DNA of 64,000 nucleotides from Rachicladosporium sp. CCFEE 5018 (lineage: Eukaryota > Ascomycota > Dothideomycetes > Cladosporiales > Cladosporiaceae), in the NCBI GenBank assembly GCA_002077045.2, contig KZ111141.1, forward strand, positions 2,440,620-2,504,619. The letters run 5' to 3'. This document shows, in pieces, positions 20,551 to 31,177 of the stretch (position 1 is its first letter; every line of letters begins with the position of its first letter). The translations under genes and the position numbers were made by a program. A model generated the notes under the pieces. That model was not told where the DNA came from and did no database searches. It worked only from the letters and a program-made list of their open reading frames with translations.

Positions 20551-21880
20551 TGTGGCGGTTTGCGATCGGTAGGGCTGAAATTCCGTATGAGTGGGTCGCG
20601 GAATGTGAGACCGGGTGTGCGGATTTGATGTGCGATGACGGTGAGGAATGCGGAGATGAGCGTTTGTTTGTTGATGTCGTTGGAGGCGTTACTGATCGAA
20701 GAAGAGAGTGTCGATAGTACGAGATGGTGTTGCGAGGTGTGCAGTGCGGCGAAGTCGAAAAGGTGAAACGCAGTAGGCGCCAGACGAGACAGTCGCGTAA
20801 GCGTGTGTAGGTATTTCGAGCGCAAAGTGTCGCGTGCTTTGGTTCCCAAGAGAGTGTCGGATCGAAGTAGATCGATAGTAATGAGTGCGAGTAGCAGTGA
20901 TCGTGTGCGTACAGTCCAGTAGTCAAGTAATGAGCGTGTTGTTCGGCGTCCAGTCCGGTAGCAATAATCCTCTTCTCTCACGCAAAACCTCAAAAGCAAA
21001 CGAAGGGCCACCCGCCCTATAAGCACCTGCACGATTACATTGCCCAGACCCTGCCAACGAGACAAAACTCTGCAAAATGTACCTACATCGTTCGTACCGC
21101 ACTATTGGCTTCTCATCTCGCCTCCGAGCGTGCGCGCCAATGAGAAGCCGATCGCATCGTGGGAAATGAGATGAGGTTTACTGGGCGCAAACACCCGATT
21201 CGGGACTAGCGTGTTGCAGGGCTATATGCTGTGCCTCGGTCGTGACTTGGATGTCGCTCGCAAAGCAGTCTATCGCGTCACCTGGATTTCCACAGTCGCT
21301 GGGGAAGTCTGTAGAGCAGCACTTACATCGACATCGTGGCGACGAGAGCAGCGCTCCGACCGTGCCAAATTGGTTTCCATCGGCGGCCTCACACAACACC
21401 CGAGTCAAGCAGCGACATCCGTTCCTGCATTAGCGCCCAAGCTCGGTCCAGCGTCGTATCTCCACTGTTTCTCCACAGCGCTCCAATGCCTGTGCAAATC
21501 TCCCCACAGCGAGCTCACGTGCGTGCAAGGTAAAATTGTCATCTCGTAATGGCAATCTGGCAGATGGCGTCGTATGGCATTGCGGGAATAAGCCCGAGAC
21601 AGGCGAGATGATGGATTCGGAGCAGGATGCACTCGGTTAAGATGCCTAAGGCATGATCGTAGAAGGTACCAAGCGATGGTCAATTCCATCCAGTCCAGGT
21701 GACAAAGTCGAAGGCGACAGGACTGCCTGATACGTTCCTTAAGCACACGTCATTCTTCGCCCGGATCTGACCAATGCGAATGACCTTCCCAACTCCCGTT
21801 ATCCTGCCAGCGCGCAGTTGCACGCCCAAAGCACCAAAACGCCTCGCTAATCCCACAACACCCAAGTAATGCCAACTTCT
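20551..21880. other. Intergenic region, 1.3 kb
   Basis: The right part lies beyond the 3' end of the TCO89-like gene and the left part is the promoter/5' UTR side of the GPI protein gene, both transcribed leftward. A 177-codon minus-strand frame overlaps the GPI start but shows no domain or sensible composition. A duplicated phrase (acgcgtgcg-type) was not found to be structured. No RNA gene is recognised. Confidence 0.4.
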
Positions 21881-24274
21881 TCAAGACCCACCCTCAAGCA
21901 CACTATGCCACAACTTCCTAGCAACAGCCTCAGCTCCGCCTTCCGCCTCCGCCGCACTCGGCTCTTTGACAATAGGCGGCGCACCAGCGAAAGACACACC
22001 GCGTCTCTGCGGTCCCGTTCTTGTTGCCACCACGCCCCTGCTGCCGACTGTGAGCGCGGGCTTCGCAGGACTGATCGAATTCTTAGGTGGCGAAGCTGAA
22101 GTCGCGATATGGTTTGGTAGATGCTGAGATGCTGCCGTGGGGGGTGTGCCGATGGCAGCCATCTCAGGAGGTCGACGATCCCTGACAGGCAGCGAGACGG
22201 CGCTCTTGCTCCCTCTCAACGCAGCTGCCGTGCCTTGAGCAGCAGTCTGACCTCTACTTCCAAGCTGCAGCTGAGGCTTCGAGCCTGGTCCGGTCGGCGG
22301 CGGAAGTCCCAGCTTTCCTCTTAACCCTTTGCACCTCTGCAGCCTCGCGATACTCTCGGCGAAAGGATCACGAAACTTCTGCACGACCCTCAGCTCCGTG
22401 TGCACAGCTTTGAAACGACCCTGAAAGATCTCCGGGCCCAGCGTTGAACTCGCTAGCCTCTCCATAGGCAATCCCGAGATCGAGTTCGAGCCCTCCGCAG
22501 TTGCGGTGTACGCTGCAGCGAGGTTGAGGTAAGACTTTAAACTCTCGTTTCGCCGGTCATAGACGTGCGCTGGCACTGCAGGAGGGCGGAGCGACTCCAT
22601 CTCCGCGATGGCCTTTTCTTGTAGCATCTTGAGCTCAGTCCTTGAGCGGCCTAGGGCTGGTGTCGCAGCGCCAGAGGAGCCGGAGACTGTGCTGCCACCC
22701 GGACTGATGGGTACTCTACCACTAATACTACCGCGGTGCTGTGCTGCAAGCGTAGAATCTTCTTCCGGAGTGTGGAAGTGGCTATGCTTCGGTGTGTTCT
22801 GAGTCATCGTATTGGTGCCGCTGCTGGTCGCCGGATGCGACCCAGAGGGAAGGAAGCGCGAGACTAGCTCGTCCTGATCGGCAGGATCTTGTGAGAGGTT
22901 GCGGGAGGAGTCCATCGAGGCGTCTGGGGACGACCGCTTGCTGTGGACATCGTCGAGGGCTGTGATGTTGCTGATGCGAGCTGGCGCAGCAAGTTGTGCG
23001 CTGTTGCGGCGTAAGAATTGGGTAGTAGGATTGGCATGCTCTTTTGAAGTCGAGACTACCCGCTGGTGCTGAGCTGGTCGTGAGGGTAGCTCGTCCTGTG
23101 CTGTGCGTTGGGTGTTCGGACGTCGCTCGACTCGTGGCATGCTTCGAGGACTAGGCTGATCTTCCTCTTCGCTCTGTTCCTCATGCTCCTCATCATCATC
23201 ATCGTCCTCTTCCTCCTCCTCCGCCTCCTCATCGTCATCGTTATCTGCCCGTGCCTCAGCACCTGCATCTTCATCCTCGTAGCTCGCTGCTGGCGTTCCA
23301 TCTGCCTCAGCCTCCTGCCCCTTGCCCTCTCTCTGCGCCTTGACCTCGGCGGCCATCGCGAGACCAACCTCATTAGCCAACGCCCTGGCCATCTCTACCT
23401 TTCCCGAGGGCCTGTCTTGCACCACACTAGGTCGTCTCGAATTGTCGGCAGTGTTCTGTCGCGTGCTATACGGACTCGCGCTCGCACTCTCCTCAGTCCA
23501 CTCGTCTTCCTGCATTCCACTGCCTTCCATCTCCGGTACCTCCTCGGCATCACTAGTGTCATCCGAGCTGCCGACTGCAAAGCCAACCTTCTTCGGACCA
23601 TCGCGCTTGGCTTGCAGCTGCTCTGCGAGCTCGACTTCCTGTTGGTGCAAGTCCTTCTCCGCCGCGACCTTGCCGAAGTCCGCGCTTTTCGGTCGCTTTG
23701 ACTTTGGCCTAAGTCCAGGTGAAGGAGGCGCCCGTTGCGTCGATCCAAGGGCTGCCAGATTCTTCCCAGAGCCCAGCCGCTGCAGCTGCCCATGTGAGTA
23801 GTTCTTCTTCAGCTTCGTATGTGATGTGTTGCGTGGTAGCTGCGAGCTGGTCATGTTGCGCCGGATGGGAGGGTTCGGGACCCCAACACTCTCGTTGAGA
23901 CTGCCAGGTAGCCGTATCTCCGTGTCGCCCTCATGACTCCTCTGACGCACATGGGTTTGCGCACCGGCAGGACCATGTGCAGGACCATTGGCAGCTTGCC
24001 GCGCCATCTTCGCGAGGTTGCGACCGCTGCTATGATTCCGTGGGAGCACGACACGAGCGTGAGTCTTCGGGCGGACAGCATGGCGTGGCTGGAGTGGTGC
24101 TTCGCTGGGGTTGGAGCCGGGTGATGTGACGTCGCGAGAGCTGTGTCGAGTGTAGCCATTACTCGACTGACTCGAGTGGCGCTTCATGAGACTCGGGCGC
24201 AAGCCGCCACTGCCGGGGAAGAGTGGGGAGGGCGACATGGCGGACGTTTGCGGCTGTGGTGAGGCGACTGGCAT
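21881..24274 (-). CDS. TCO89-like TORC1 component (probable)
   Basis: A single exon of 797 aa, largely disordered. The N-terminal third is basic with repeated His/Ser/Lys phrases (HTKLKKNYSHGQLQRLGS, SGKNLAAL). Then comes KKVGFAVGSSDD and, after an acidic spacer, DEWTEESASASPYSTR. This pair (a KVxFxVG strand followed by EW-x-E/D-x-SASPY-x-x-R) is the phrase remembered from fungal TORC1 subunit TCO89-family proteins. A long Asp/Glu tract (around residues 335-375) and a C-terminal conserved helix (QEKAIAEMESLRPP, LNLAAAYTATAE, FQGRFKAVHTELRVVQKFRDP) follow. In yeast TCO89 supports TORC1 at the vacuole. The match is by motif memory, not alignment; another disordered signalling protein remains possible. 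Confidence 0.6.
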   Translation of the reverse strand: MPVASPQPQTSAMSPSPLFPGSGGLRPSLMKRHSSQSSNGYTRHSSRDVTSPGSNPSEAPLQPRHAVRPKTHARVVLPRNHSSGRNLAKMARQAANGPAHGPAGAQTHVRQRSHEGDTEIRLPGSLNESVGVPNPPIRRNMTSSQLPRNTSHTKLKKNYSHGQLQRLGSGKNLAALGSTQRAPPSPGLRPKSKRPKSADFGKVAAEKDLHQQEVELAEQLQAKRDGPKKVGFAVGSSDDTSDAEEVPEMEGSGMQEDEWTEESASASPYSTRQNTADNSRRPSVVQDRPSGKVEMARALANEVGLAMAAEVKAQREGKGQEAEADGTPAASYEDEDAGAEARADNDDDEEAEEEEEDDDDDEEHEEQSEEEDQPSPRSMPRVERRPNTQRTAQDELPSRPAQHQRVVSTSKEHANPTTQFLRRNSAQLAAPARISNITALDDVHSKRSSPDASMDSSRNLSQDPADQDELVSRFLPSGSHPATSSGTNTMTQNTPKHSHFHTPEEDSTLAAQHRGSISGRVPISPGGSTVSGSSGAATPALGRSRTELKMLQEKAIAEMESLRPPAVPAHVYDRRNESLKSYLNLAAAYTATAEGSNSISGLPMERLASSTLGPEIFQGRFKAVHTELRVVQKFRDPFAESIARLQRCKGLRGKLGLPPPTGPGSKPQLQLGSRGQTAAQGTAAALRGSKSAVSLPVRDRRPPEMAAIGTPPTAASQHLPNHIATSASPPKNSISPAKPALTVGSRGVVATRTGPQRRGVSFAGAPPIVKEPSAAEAEGGAEAVARKLWHSVLEGGS

Positions 24275-26124
24275 GGCTGCAGTGGTCGGTGCTAATCACC
24301 GTGTCGTTGCTGGTGCTGGGGCTGCCGCCGCTTGTACCTTCTTCGTGTGGTCCACCTCTGCTGCGCTTGCCTTCACTGTGCAGTCGCTTACCCCAAAGTA
24401 ATTCCCTCAGCTCCTCAGCTGCAGTTAGTCTCGCTGGCCTCCACCGTCAGTGCTATATCACAGTTGCAGTGCCCCTCCCCTCGTGGCTTCCTCGTGCAGG
24501 CGAGGCGGTGTATGCAAGCCCGATCGCGTGGTGTCGCAGCCTGTCACGCAGCTTGTCGCGTGTTCCAGGAGTCAGTCAGAGGTCGCACAGCGTTTGGCGA
24601 CAGCCTCGTGGCATGTGTAACAGTGAAGTGCACAGCTCGAGTTGTGCAGGAGCAGGTGATGTGCCAAACCCGAGTAGACCGCGGTGGGGCGGTTCAAGAG
24701 CCGGCGGTGCGAGGATCTGCCGAGAGGAAGAGCTGAAATGGGCAAGTGTTGCCGAGTTGGCATTAACATCAGGCATATTGGTTTGGACACCAGGATTTAC
24801 GCTATGTGCATGGAACGATATCGGAAATCGAAAAACGTTGATGTGAGGTACTTGAGGTTTGAGATGGTTGTTGAGGACAGCCTGCAGCTCTTCCGTGGTG
24901 ATCTCCTCTAGCGTCCTTGTGTCTACGACTACCTGTTCGCCGCCCGACACAACTTGCAACGCTAGGTTAGTGGTAGGCTCAGTCGAATGATGTCGATTGG
25001 CAGTCTCATCTATCAGCCTCCCAGGAGGCGCAGCATTTTGACGAGAGGAGCTGTCGTCATTACTCGGTGTTCCGCAATCCGTGGGAAGCGAATGATCAGA
25101 TCGATCTTGGTGCCCCGCATCTAGACCAGACTCGTAGTTGACAAGAGACGTATACTTTGACTTCGTGCTTCGTAGCTGTTCGGCCTGTCGCTGCATGTAC
25201 TGGCGACAGCGCGTAGATACGCTTGGTAAGACGACTTTGCGACGGCGCCCAATTCGCCCAGGTTGCGGTCGCCATACTGACGATGGTGTAACGATGGTAG
25301 GTCGCACTGTTCGGCGTAAGCGTGATGCGTCCAAAATCATGACAGCACAATCTTGAATGGCTCGCGGCATCCATATGGTCCAGAGTGCCGGTAGAGGAGG
25401 CATCGCAGTACGTAAGTGTCCGAGTGTTGCGCGTATGCAAGCCTAGAAGTGTTGGAGGGACGGAAGTTACGCGGAGCACCGCGAGCCGTCGGCTAAAATT
25501 GTGACTCAAATAGGAAGTAGTAAAGTGAAGGAGACATCCCGGACAGCATTTACCCACCATGTTACAGAGGCCTACGTAAGAATGACGCACTCACCTATGC
25601 GACATCACGATCTCAGAGTTAGAGCGCGTCTGTGTCTCGCCCTACTTTGGATATGATGGTGCGTGTCGCCCATCTGTTCGTGACTTATCTCAGTTATAGG
25701 GCCATAATGGGTGTTAGTAGCCCCGAGGGCGTGAAGATGACGCTCCGCGTGTCTGGAGTCATCCGGAGGGGTGCAAACAGGTCGAAGCAACGCGCACTAT
25801 TCATCGTGGCAAATCAACGGAGTGGGTCGGAAGGTCAATGCTGTCGTGCAAACAAAGAATAGCGTTGACCATTTAGGTAGAAGAGTGTAAAATCACAGGT
25901 TGAACCTGAAAATGTGAAAGGAGAAAGGCCTGTTACGTAAGCTGGTCGCATCTCGACGTGACCTTCCTCAATCGGTGATTTTGTTCAGCAGGAAAGGCAG
26001 TCCGACATCTTTTGTAAGTGATATCAGATGCAGACCCTTTCATCGTTGGCTTGGGCTCACCTCAAGTCGTCCGCGCTGCGCGTCATCTCCTTGCTCCCAA
26101 TTCACCACAGCAGCTGTGGCCAAC
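24275..26124. other. Intergenic region between TCO89-like and asparaginase genes
   Basis: This 1.85-kb stretch contains divergent promoters. A questionable minus-strand frame at 24576-25403 is listed separately. Pyrimidine-rich tracts around 24400-24500 suit the 5' leader of the TCO89-like gene. No RNA gene is recognised. Confidence 0.4.
24576..25403 (-). CDS. Doubtful hypothetical protein, 275 aa
   Basis: An open frame with a Met start (MPPLPALWTIW) and an Arg-rich first third (RLRRTVRPT, RIGRRRK), without a recognised domain. It shares DNA with a 207-codon plus-strand frame, and neither has typical coding character. It may be the leader of the TCO89-like transcript or chance. Confidence 0.25.
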   Translation of the reverse strand: MPPLPALWTIWMPRAIQDCAVMILDASRLRRTVRPTIVTPSSVWRPQPGRIGRRRKVVLPSVSTRCRQYMQRQAEQLRSTKSKYTSLVNYESGLDAGHQDRSDHSLPTDCGTPSNDDSSSRQNAAPPGRLIDETANRHHSTEPTTNLALQVVSGGEQVVVDTRTLEEITTEELQAVLNNHLKPQVPHINVFRFPISFHAHSVNPGVQTNMPDVNANSATLAHFSSSSRQILAPPALEPPHRGLLGFGTSPAPAQLELCTSLLHMPRGCRQTLCDL

Positions 26125-27465
26125 ATGTTCTCGTCCTCCAAACCCGCATCTGTGACGCCAAACATCATCATCCATGGCGGCTGTGGCAATATTACCCGCC
26201 AGAACTTACCTCCAGATGCCTACAAAGCGTATCGCGCATCGTTGCTCTCGATACTTGACAGCGCGAATAGCAGACTTCGTCAGCCAGGAGCCAAGGCCAT
26301 AGATGTCGCGACCTATGTAGTTTCACTGCTTGAGAACGACACTCTCTTCAACGCCGGCCATGGTGCAGTCTTCACACTTAATGGCACGCAGGAGCTGGAA
26401 GCCAGCGTCATGGTCTCGCGAGGCTATCGCAAGCGCGGCGTCGGTGTCATGAAGCTCAGCCATGTCAAGAACCCCATCTTGCTTGCCAAGGAGATGCTGA
26501 TCAGGGGCAACGAGGATGATGGTGGCGGAGCTCAAGGGCATGTGCAGCTTGCTGGCGAGAGCTGTGAGAAGCTGGCATCGGATTGGGGACTGGAACTTGT
26601 GAAGCCGAGCTACTTTTGGACGAAGAAGCGATGGGCGGAGCATCGCAGAGCACTTGGTAAGAGCAGTGATGATGCTACTTACGATCGAAATCGAGGAGCG
26701 ATCGACAACGGCCATGACGAGAGTACTCTAGACATGGGCGATGTGACTATCACGAGCGAACCCTTCAGCAACCCTACGTGGGATAGCAAGGAGTACCTCC
26801 CGCAAGGTACCGTCGGGTGCTGCGTACTGGACAGCGAAGGCGTCACATGCGTTGCTACATCGACAGGCGGTATCACCAACAAGCTTCCCGGCCGGATTGG
26901 CGACACGCCCACGATTGGTGCTGGGTTCTGGGCAGAGGAGTGGACCGTCTCATCAGCATCGAGCTCACGACCATACAACGCATCATCGCCTCTGACTCAA
27001 ATATTGAGCGACTGTCTGCCTAGCTTAGCAGGCTATCTGCGCTTGCCATCACAGTCTGAGGACGAGGTCGCCCTGGCCAGATCTAGCTATCGCGCAGTAG
27101 CTATGTCAGGCACAGGAAATGGCGACAGCTTCCTACGACTCAATGCGGCTCGCACTGCTGCTGCAATTGTGCGCTTTCAATCACAAGCGCCTTCTTCACC
27201 CGCAGCATCATCAGACTCGCATACTTCGCTCCAAGCGTCTGTCACGGCCGTGGCAGGCTCGAATGGTATGCTGCAGCAGAGCGCAGAAGATCGATGGCGC
27301 AAGACTGGTGAAGGCGAGGGCGGCATCATCGGACTTGAGGTAGATGGTGCGAGCGGAACGAGTACCGTGGTAGCAGACTTCAACTGCGGTGGCATGTTCA
27401 GGACGTGGTACGATGAGGATGGCAAGCCACAGATGATGGTGTTCAAAAAAGGGTACCAAGTCTAG
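26125..27465 (+). CDS. Threonine-type (Ntn) asparaginase / isoaspartyl peptidase
   Basis: A 446-aa single-exon protein. The start MFSSSKP is chosen because the Ntn fold begins soon after with NIIIHGGCGNI; an in-frame extension to 25975 has no conserved sequence. NDTLFNAGHGAVF and ELEASVMV match the alpha subunit of plant-type asparaginases. Autocleavage should occur at Gly-Thr in LPQGTVGCCVLD, making that Thr the nucleophile. GRIGDTPTIGAGFWAE forms the substrate loop. The insert between the halves (about residues 150-210) is longer than in bacterial enzymes. The likely activity is hydrolysis of asparagine or beta-aspartyl peptides; taspase-like proteolysis is a less likely alternative. Confidence 0.88.
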   Translation: MFSSSKPASVTPNIIIHGGCGNITRQNLPPDAYKAYRASLLSILDSANSRLRQPGAKAIDVATYVVSLLENDTLFNAGHGAVFTLNGTQELEASVMVSRGYRKRGVGVMKLSHVKNPILLAKEMLIRGNEDDGGGAQGHVQLAGESCEKLASDWGLELVKPSYFWTKKRWAEHRRALGKSSDDATYDRNRGAIDNGHDESTLDMGDVTITSEPFSNPTWDSKEYLPQGTVGCCVLDSEGVTCVATSTGGITNKLPGRIGDTPTIGAGFWAEEWTVSSASSSRPYNASSPLTQILSDCLPSLAGYLRLPSQSEDEVALARSSYRAVAMSGTGNGDSFLRLNAARTAAAIVRFQSQAPSSPAASSDSHTSLQASVTAVAGSNGMLQQSAEDRWRKTGEGEGGIIGLEVDGASGTSTVVADFNCGGMFRTWYDEDGKPQMMVFKKGYQV

Positions 27466-27486
27466 ACGTACAAGACGAGGTACTGA

Positions 27487-28554
27487 TCACTTCTTCTCCT
27501 TTGCCAGCAACTCCAGATGCTCAACGATCCCCACGATCGTCTCCTCGAAGCTCTTCAACTTCCCGAAAGTCTTCTCAGTTTTCTCAACATCAGTCGTTAT
27601 CCACCACTTCGGCTCACTGACGCCATTATTAGGTAGTCTGCCATCCTCGACAGCTTCAGAGAAGTGCTTATCCACGATCGCCTTCGCATCATTCCATGCC
27701 AGATCTCCACCACGGTTTGTGAGCAAGAACGCTTGTCCGCCCTTGACATCCTCTCGCAGAGACTCGATATGAGCTTTGGCGGCATCGTCGACGTCTATAA
27801 CAGCCATAATACGGGGACGAGACGTCTCGACAGCTTCTTGACCGCGGACGACCGCCAAGAAGGCAGCGTTCGTCGTCGCCAGAAGATCCGCTACGGATGT
27901 AGCGTTGTCATGACGGCCGCCGACGACAGAGGGGTGGATGGTTATCACATCGAAGACAGGCTTATTCTCTTTCGCCCACTTGTCGCCAGCATTGAGTGCG
28001 GCGATCTTGGACTGCACATAGGCGACGATTTCGACTGGGTATGGAGGTGAGATCTCATCTGCACGATCATCAGGGCCGTAGACCTTGTCTGTTGTCTCCG
28101 AACCCGCCAGTACGCCAAAGGACGGGACAGTGACCATGGAGCTGGTGATGACTATGCGCTTCACCGACGAGTGCTCCTTGGCAGACTTCAAGATGTTGAG
28201 AGTCCCTTGCACCGCAGGCTTGACAAGCAGAGCTTCGAAGTCGGTCGTGTTGCCTTCAACAGCGGCGTTGGCCATAGCATCGCCTTGCGGGATAGGACTC
28301 GCGACATGGACAATGTACTTGGCGCCATTCACCGCTTCGTCATAGGCATTGCTAGCAAGGATGTCGGGTACGACAACGGTGGTGAGTCTGTCGGCGAACG
28401 AGGCAAGCACGGGATTCTTGTGAATTGCATCGGCTTTTGCTTGGCTTCGTACTGCTGCTCGGACGTGATAGCCTTTCTGAAGGGCGTACTTGAGTGTAGC
28501 AAATCCCACGAAGCCTGTACCTCCTGTCAGGAGCAAGAGGTCGGATGCTGCCAT
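27487..28554 (-). CDS. NAD(P)-dependent epimerase/ketoreductase-like extended SDR
   Basis: 355 aa starting MAASDLLLLTGGTGFVG, the Rossmann loop of extended SDRs. VHVASPIP, TSSMVTVPSF and YVQSKIAAL supply the Ser-Tyr-Lys catalytic set. HPSVVGGRHDNATSV and IDVDDAAKAHIESL resemble fungal ketoreductases of the dihydroflavonol-reductase/GRE2-like group, which reduce aldehydes or ketones with NADPH. The frame is open 57 nt upstream, but the Rossmann start favours this Met. It is convergent with the asparaginase gene: the two stop codons are only about 20 bp apart, so the 3' UTRs must overlap. Confidence 0.88.
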   Translation of the reverse strand: MAASDLLLLTGGTGFVGFATLKYALQKGYHVRAAVRSQAKADAIHKNPVLASFADRLTTVVVPDILASNAYDEAVNGAKYIVHVASPIPQGDAMANAAVEGNTTDFEALLVKPAVQGTLNILKSAKEHSSVKRIVITSSMVTVPSFGVLAGSETTDKVYGPDDRADEISPPYPVEIVAYVQSKIAALNAGDKWAKENKPVFDVITIHPSVVGGRHDNATSVADLLATTNAAFLAVVRGQEAVETSRPRIMAVIDVDDAAKAHIESLREDVKGGQAFLLTNRGGDLAWNDAKAIVDKHFSEAVEDGRLPNNGVSEPKWWITTDVEKTEKTFGKLKSFEETIVGIVEHLELLAKEKK

Positions 28555-29582
28555 TGTGATCAAATGCTGTACCTGAAGACGATGCGGATTTGGGATCACT
28601 GTCAAGTTCATTCTGCTGCAGAGAGCGTCTACTAGGCCTCTCTATAAGCGTGCGGATCAACGCATGTGCCGCGGAGCACGACATATCATGGGAGTGTGCT
28701 TTGTGAGCTTGTCGAGCGGTGACCGAGCATAGTTGCAGCGACATCGCTATAATGACCGTGCAACTAACACAACCACGGGCTTGAATCTGTGCAGCCTCTA
28801 GCATGTCTTCGCTGATGATAGAGAGCGATCGTTAAGAGACTAATGTTGACACTCGACCGAGCTGATGGTTCAGGTGAGTAGGTAAGCAGATGTCTGCCAT
28901 CTACTCAGCTTCCCATCTCTGCACGGTCAGCAAACTGTCTCAATGCAGAGCTGGCGTACGAGCGTCGGCTAGACAGCGTGTACGGGCAAGTGCCATCGGC
29001 CGAGAGCTGTCGGGGTGATCAACCAGCCGTCGACGATGGCGAGCCAAGACCTGCGGGTTCCACAGGCGACACACTATTCATTCACGGCACCGACGCACGA
29101 TGTCGCATCTGCTCAATGCTTTTACCCGGTGACGATTTGCGCCAATGGCTTGTTAGTAAAGACCAGGTAACAGCGGACACCTGTTACGCCGCTCCTCGAC
29201 GCGATTGGGATCATCTGTCGTTGAGGCAGCTGCCTGAATCCCCACTGCAGGCGAGACCGACGCCGTGATGTCAATGAGAGCTCGCTTGCAGAGACGGATG
29301 ACCAAGCTGCACCCAAGCCGACAGTCGCAGATTAGTGATCAAGGTGACAGCTGTTAACAGCATCGAGCGGTGAGCGCAAGAGACCCGCAGGTGACGCAGC
29401 GTTGAGTGTGACGAGACGCCATTGGGATGGAGTGCAGCATAGAAGGGAAATCGGAATGCACTTGCCTAATGAGGGCTGGATCTGGTCTCGCAGTCGCCCA
29501 CTTACATAGTGTCCACGAACTCGCCGCCATCATTTGTTCTTATTCACTCAAGCACTCTTCAACGCCATCAGTGCCGCCCAGC
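28555..29582. other. Divergent intergenic region
   Basis: About 1 kb lies between the reductase start (-) and the carbonic anhydrase start (+). Both promoters are expected. Short ORFs are present without coding character, and no RNA gene is recognised. Confidence 0.45.
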
Positions 29583-30396
29583 ATGTCGCAAGCAAACGCT
29601 CTGGCCGCGAGTCTCGTCGAACGCAACAAGTAAGGAGGCCACCCCTGATGGATCTTGATCAGCGCGCTGACATCTTCAAGAAAGTATGCGGCCGAGAACC
29701 ACAAGCCAATGCCGCTGCTCCATGGCGCAGATGGTAAGCTGCGTCGTGGCACCGGAGTGCTAGTCGGTAGGTCATCAGCAGATTAGGCCAGACCACTCAC
29801 TGGCCACGCTGACCTGCCCAGTGACCTGCGTAGACCCGCGTGTCGTCCCAGAGACCTTCCTCGGCTTCCGTCAGCCAGGCTTCGATCCCATCGGTAAGCG
29901 TCTGATATGTTGCGTAGCTGGGTATCCCGTGCTGATGTTTGCAGCACTGCCCGTGGTGCGTGTGATCGGAGGCCGCGCCAGGCACGCCATCACGAACATT
30001 GTCGGTCTTGATGCTGCGTTTGGTGTCGACACAATCTTCATTGTCCATCACACCGGTAAGCTGCGCGTGGTCTCCCGCGCGATCGTGCAACTGACGTGTC
30101 CGTCAGACTGCGGACTCACGCACAACTCCGATGTCTCTCTCAAGACCACTTTGAAAGACAAATTTCCTGAAGAGACTGCACGGGTTGAGGAGTTGTCGTT
30201 CCACCCCATCGCACAGTCAGTAGCATCTCCAATCCGTGCACTGAATGCATCTTGCTAACAAAATTCAAACAGATTGGGCGAAAGCGTGACCGAAGATATG
30301 CAGTATCTTCGCGAGCATCCTCTGATCAAGAAGGACATGACGTTGAGAGGGTTTCTCTACCACATAGATTCCGGTCTGCTGGAGGAGAAGTCATGA
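29583..30396 (+). CDS. Beta-carbonic anhydrase, compact, six exons
   Basis: Exons 29583-29629, 29681-29733, 29822-29893, 29945-30055, 30107-30215 and 30273-30396 join in frame to 171 aa. Introns are 51, 88, 51, 51 and 57 nt. The zinc site reads CVDPR (Cys plus the Asp-Arg dyad) and HHTDCG (His-x-x-Cys). VRVIGGRARHAITNI is the usual nucleotide-like loop, with Ile-Gly where many enzymes have Arg-Asn-Ala. The enzyme interconverts CO2 and bicarbonate. Its small size matches the short fungal beta class rather than the roughly 230-280 aa mitochondrial and cytosolic ones. There is no obvious targeting signal. Exon junctions were chosen by GT-AG plus frame plus motif continuity; the GTCAGT donor of the last intron is the least certain. 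Confidence 0.85.
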
Positions 30397-31177
30397 GGGC
30401 GGGTCAAAGGAGCAAACGATGAGTATGCGCGGGCGGCTATGGTCTGAGATGTGGGCATGGCTGGCAGTGCAAAATTGAGCCTCGACGGAGTGCGCAGGCT
30501 TTTGGAAGCGATCGATGACTAGTGCCTATCTCTGCACGACTAGCATATCGCAAATTTATGCCTCTTTAAACGAGCAGCAATGAGGGGTCGACGTGCGCTG
30601 GATCGCTAGCGCAAGAAGCCACGTTGGGCGATATTGCATCTGAGCGCCGTAAGTCAGGATCTGGTGGCGAAGACATGAAAGCCGAGCAGTGAGCGGCTCA
30701 TGCTGCCGTGAGTCCATGACACCCGGAACTAGGTCATGAGGGAAGCGTCGTGAGTCTCGAATGAGTTCCCGATGCAGAAGCCCTTCGAAGCAGCGGTATT
30801 CCACTTTCGTGGCCAGATCGACGTCCATTGGCTCAGACCTCACCAAGACTACAGCAGGATCTGCCGCTTTACATCCAGCATCGTCTTCCCCCATACCCAC
30901 ACCGGACTGGCATGAATGGATCCTAGTGAGTGGTGAGCTAACCCAACGTGTGCATTGGTGCAGGTCTGCGTCGTCATCGTAGGCGACTTAACCAGTCGAT
31001 ATGTCGAGCTCTAGATGAGCAGTGAAACGAGATGGTGGTGATCCCGCCATGCGGTAGTCACATCAGCCAGCAGGTACTTATGTAACGTTCGAGTCGCGGT
31101 AGATTCTTCATCTCTGATTCTTCATCTTCTCCTCTGAATAGCAACATGCGGGTCTAGTGCTTGCTTCCTACGCGGAG
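30397..31177. other. Intergenic region
   Basis: Carbonic anhydrase 3' flank and the presumed promoter of family 2 member x. A minus-strand frame at 30556-30900 has no coding character. Confidence 0.4.

Noticed and set aside
20532..21065. Minus-strand frame of 177 codons upstream of the GPI protein gene
   Set aside because: No domain, odd composition and overlap with the signal-peptide start; probably 5' leader.
23108..23701. Plus-strand frame of 197 codons rich in Leu/Ile
   Set aside because: It is the antisense of the Asp/Glu and Arg-rich tract of the TCO89-like gene.
24223..24846. Plus-strand frame of 207 codons
   Set aside because: Overlaps other frames on both strands, no domain; explained by promoter/leader composition.
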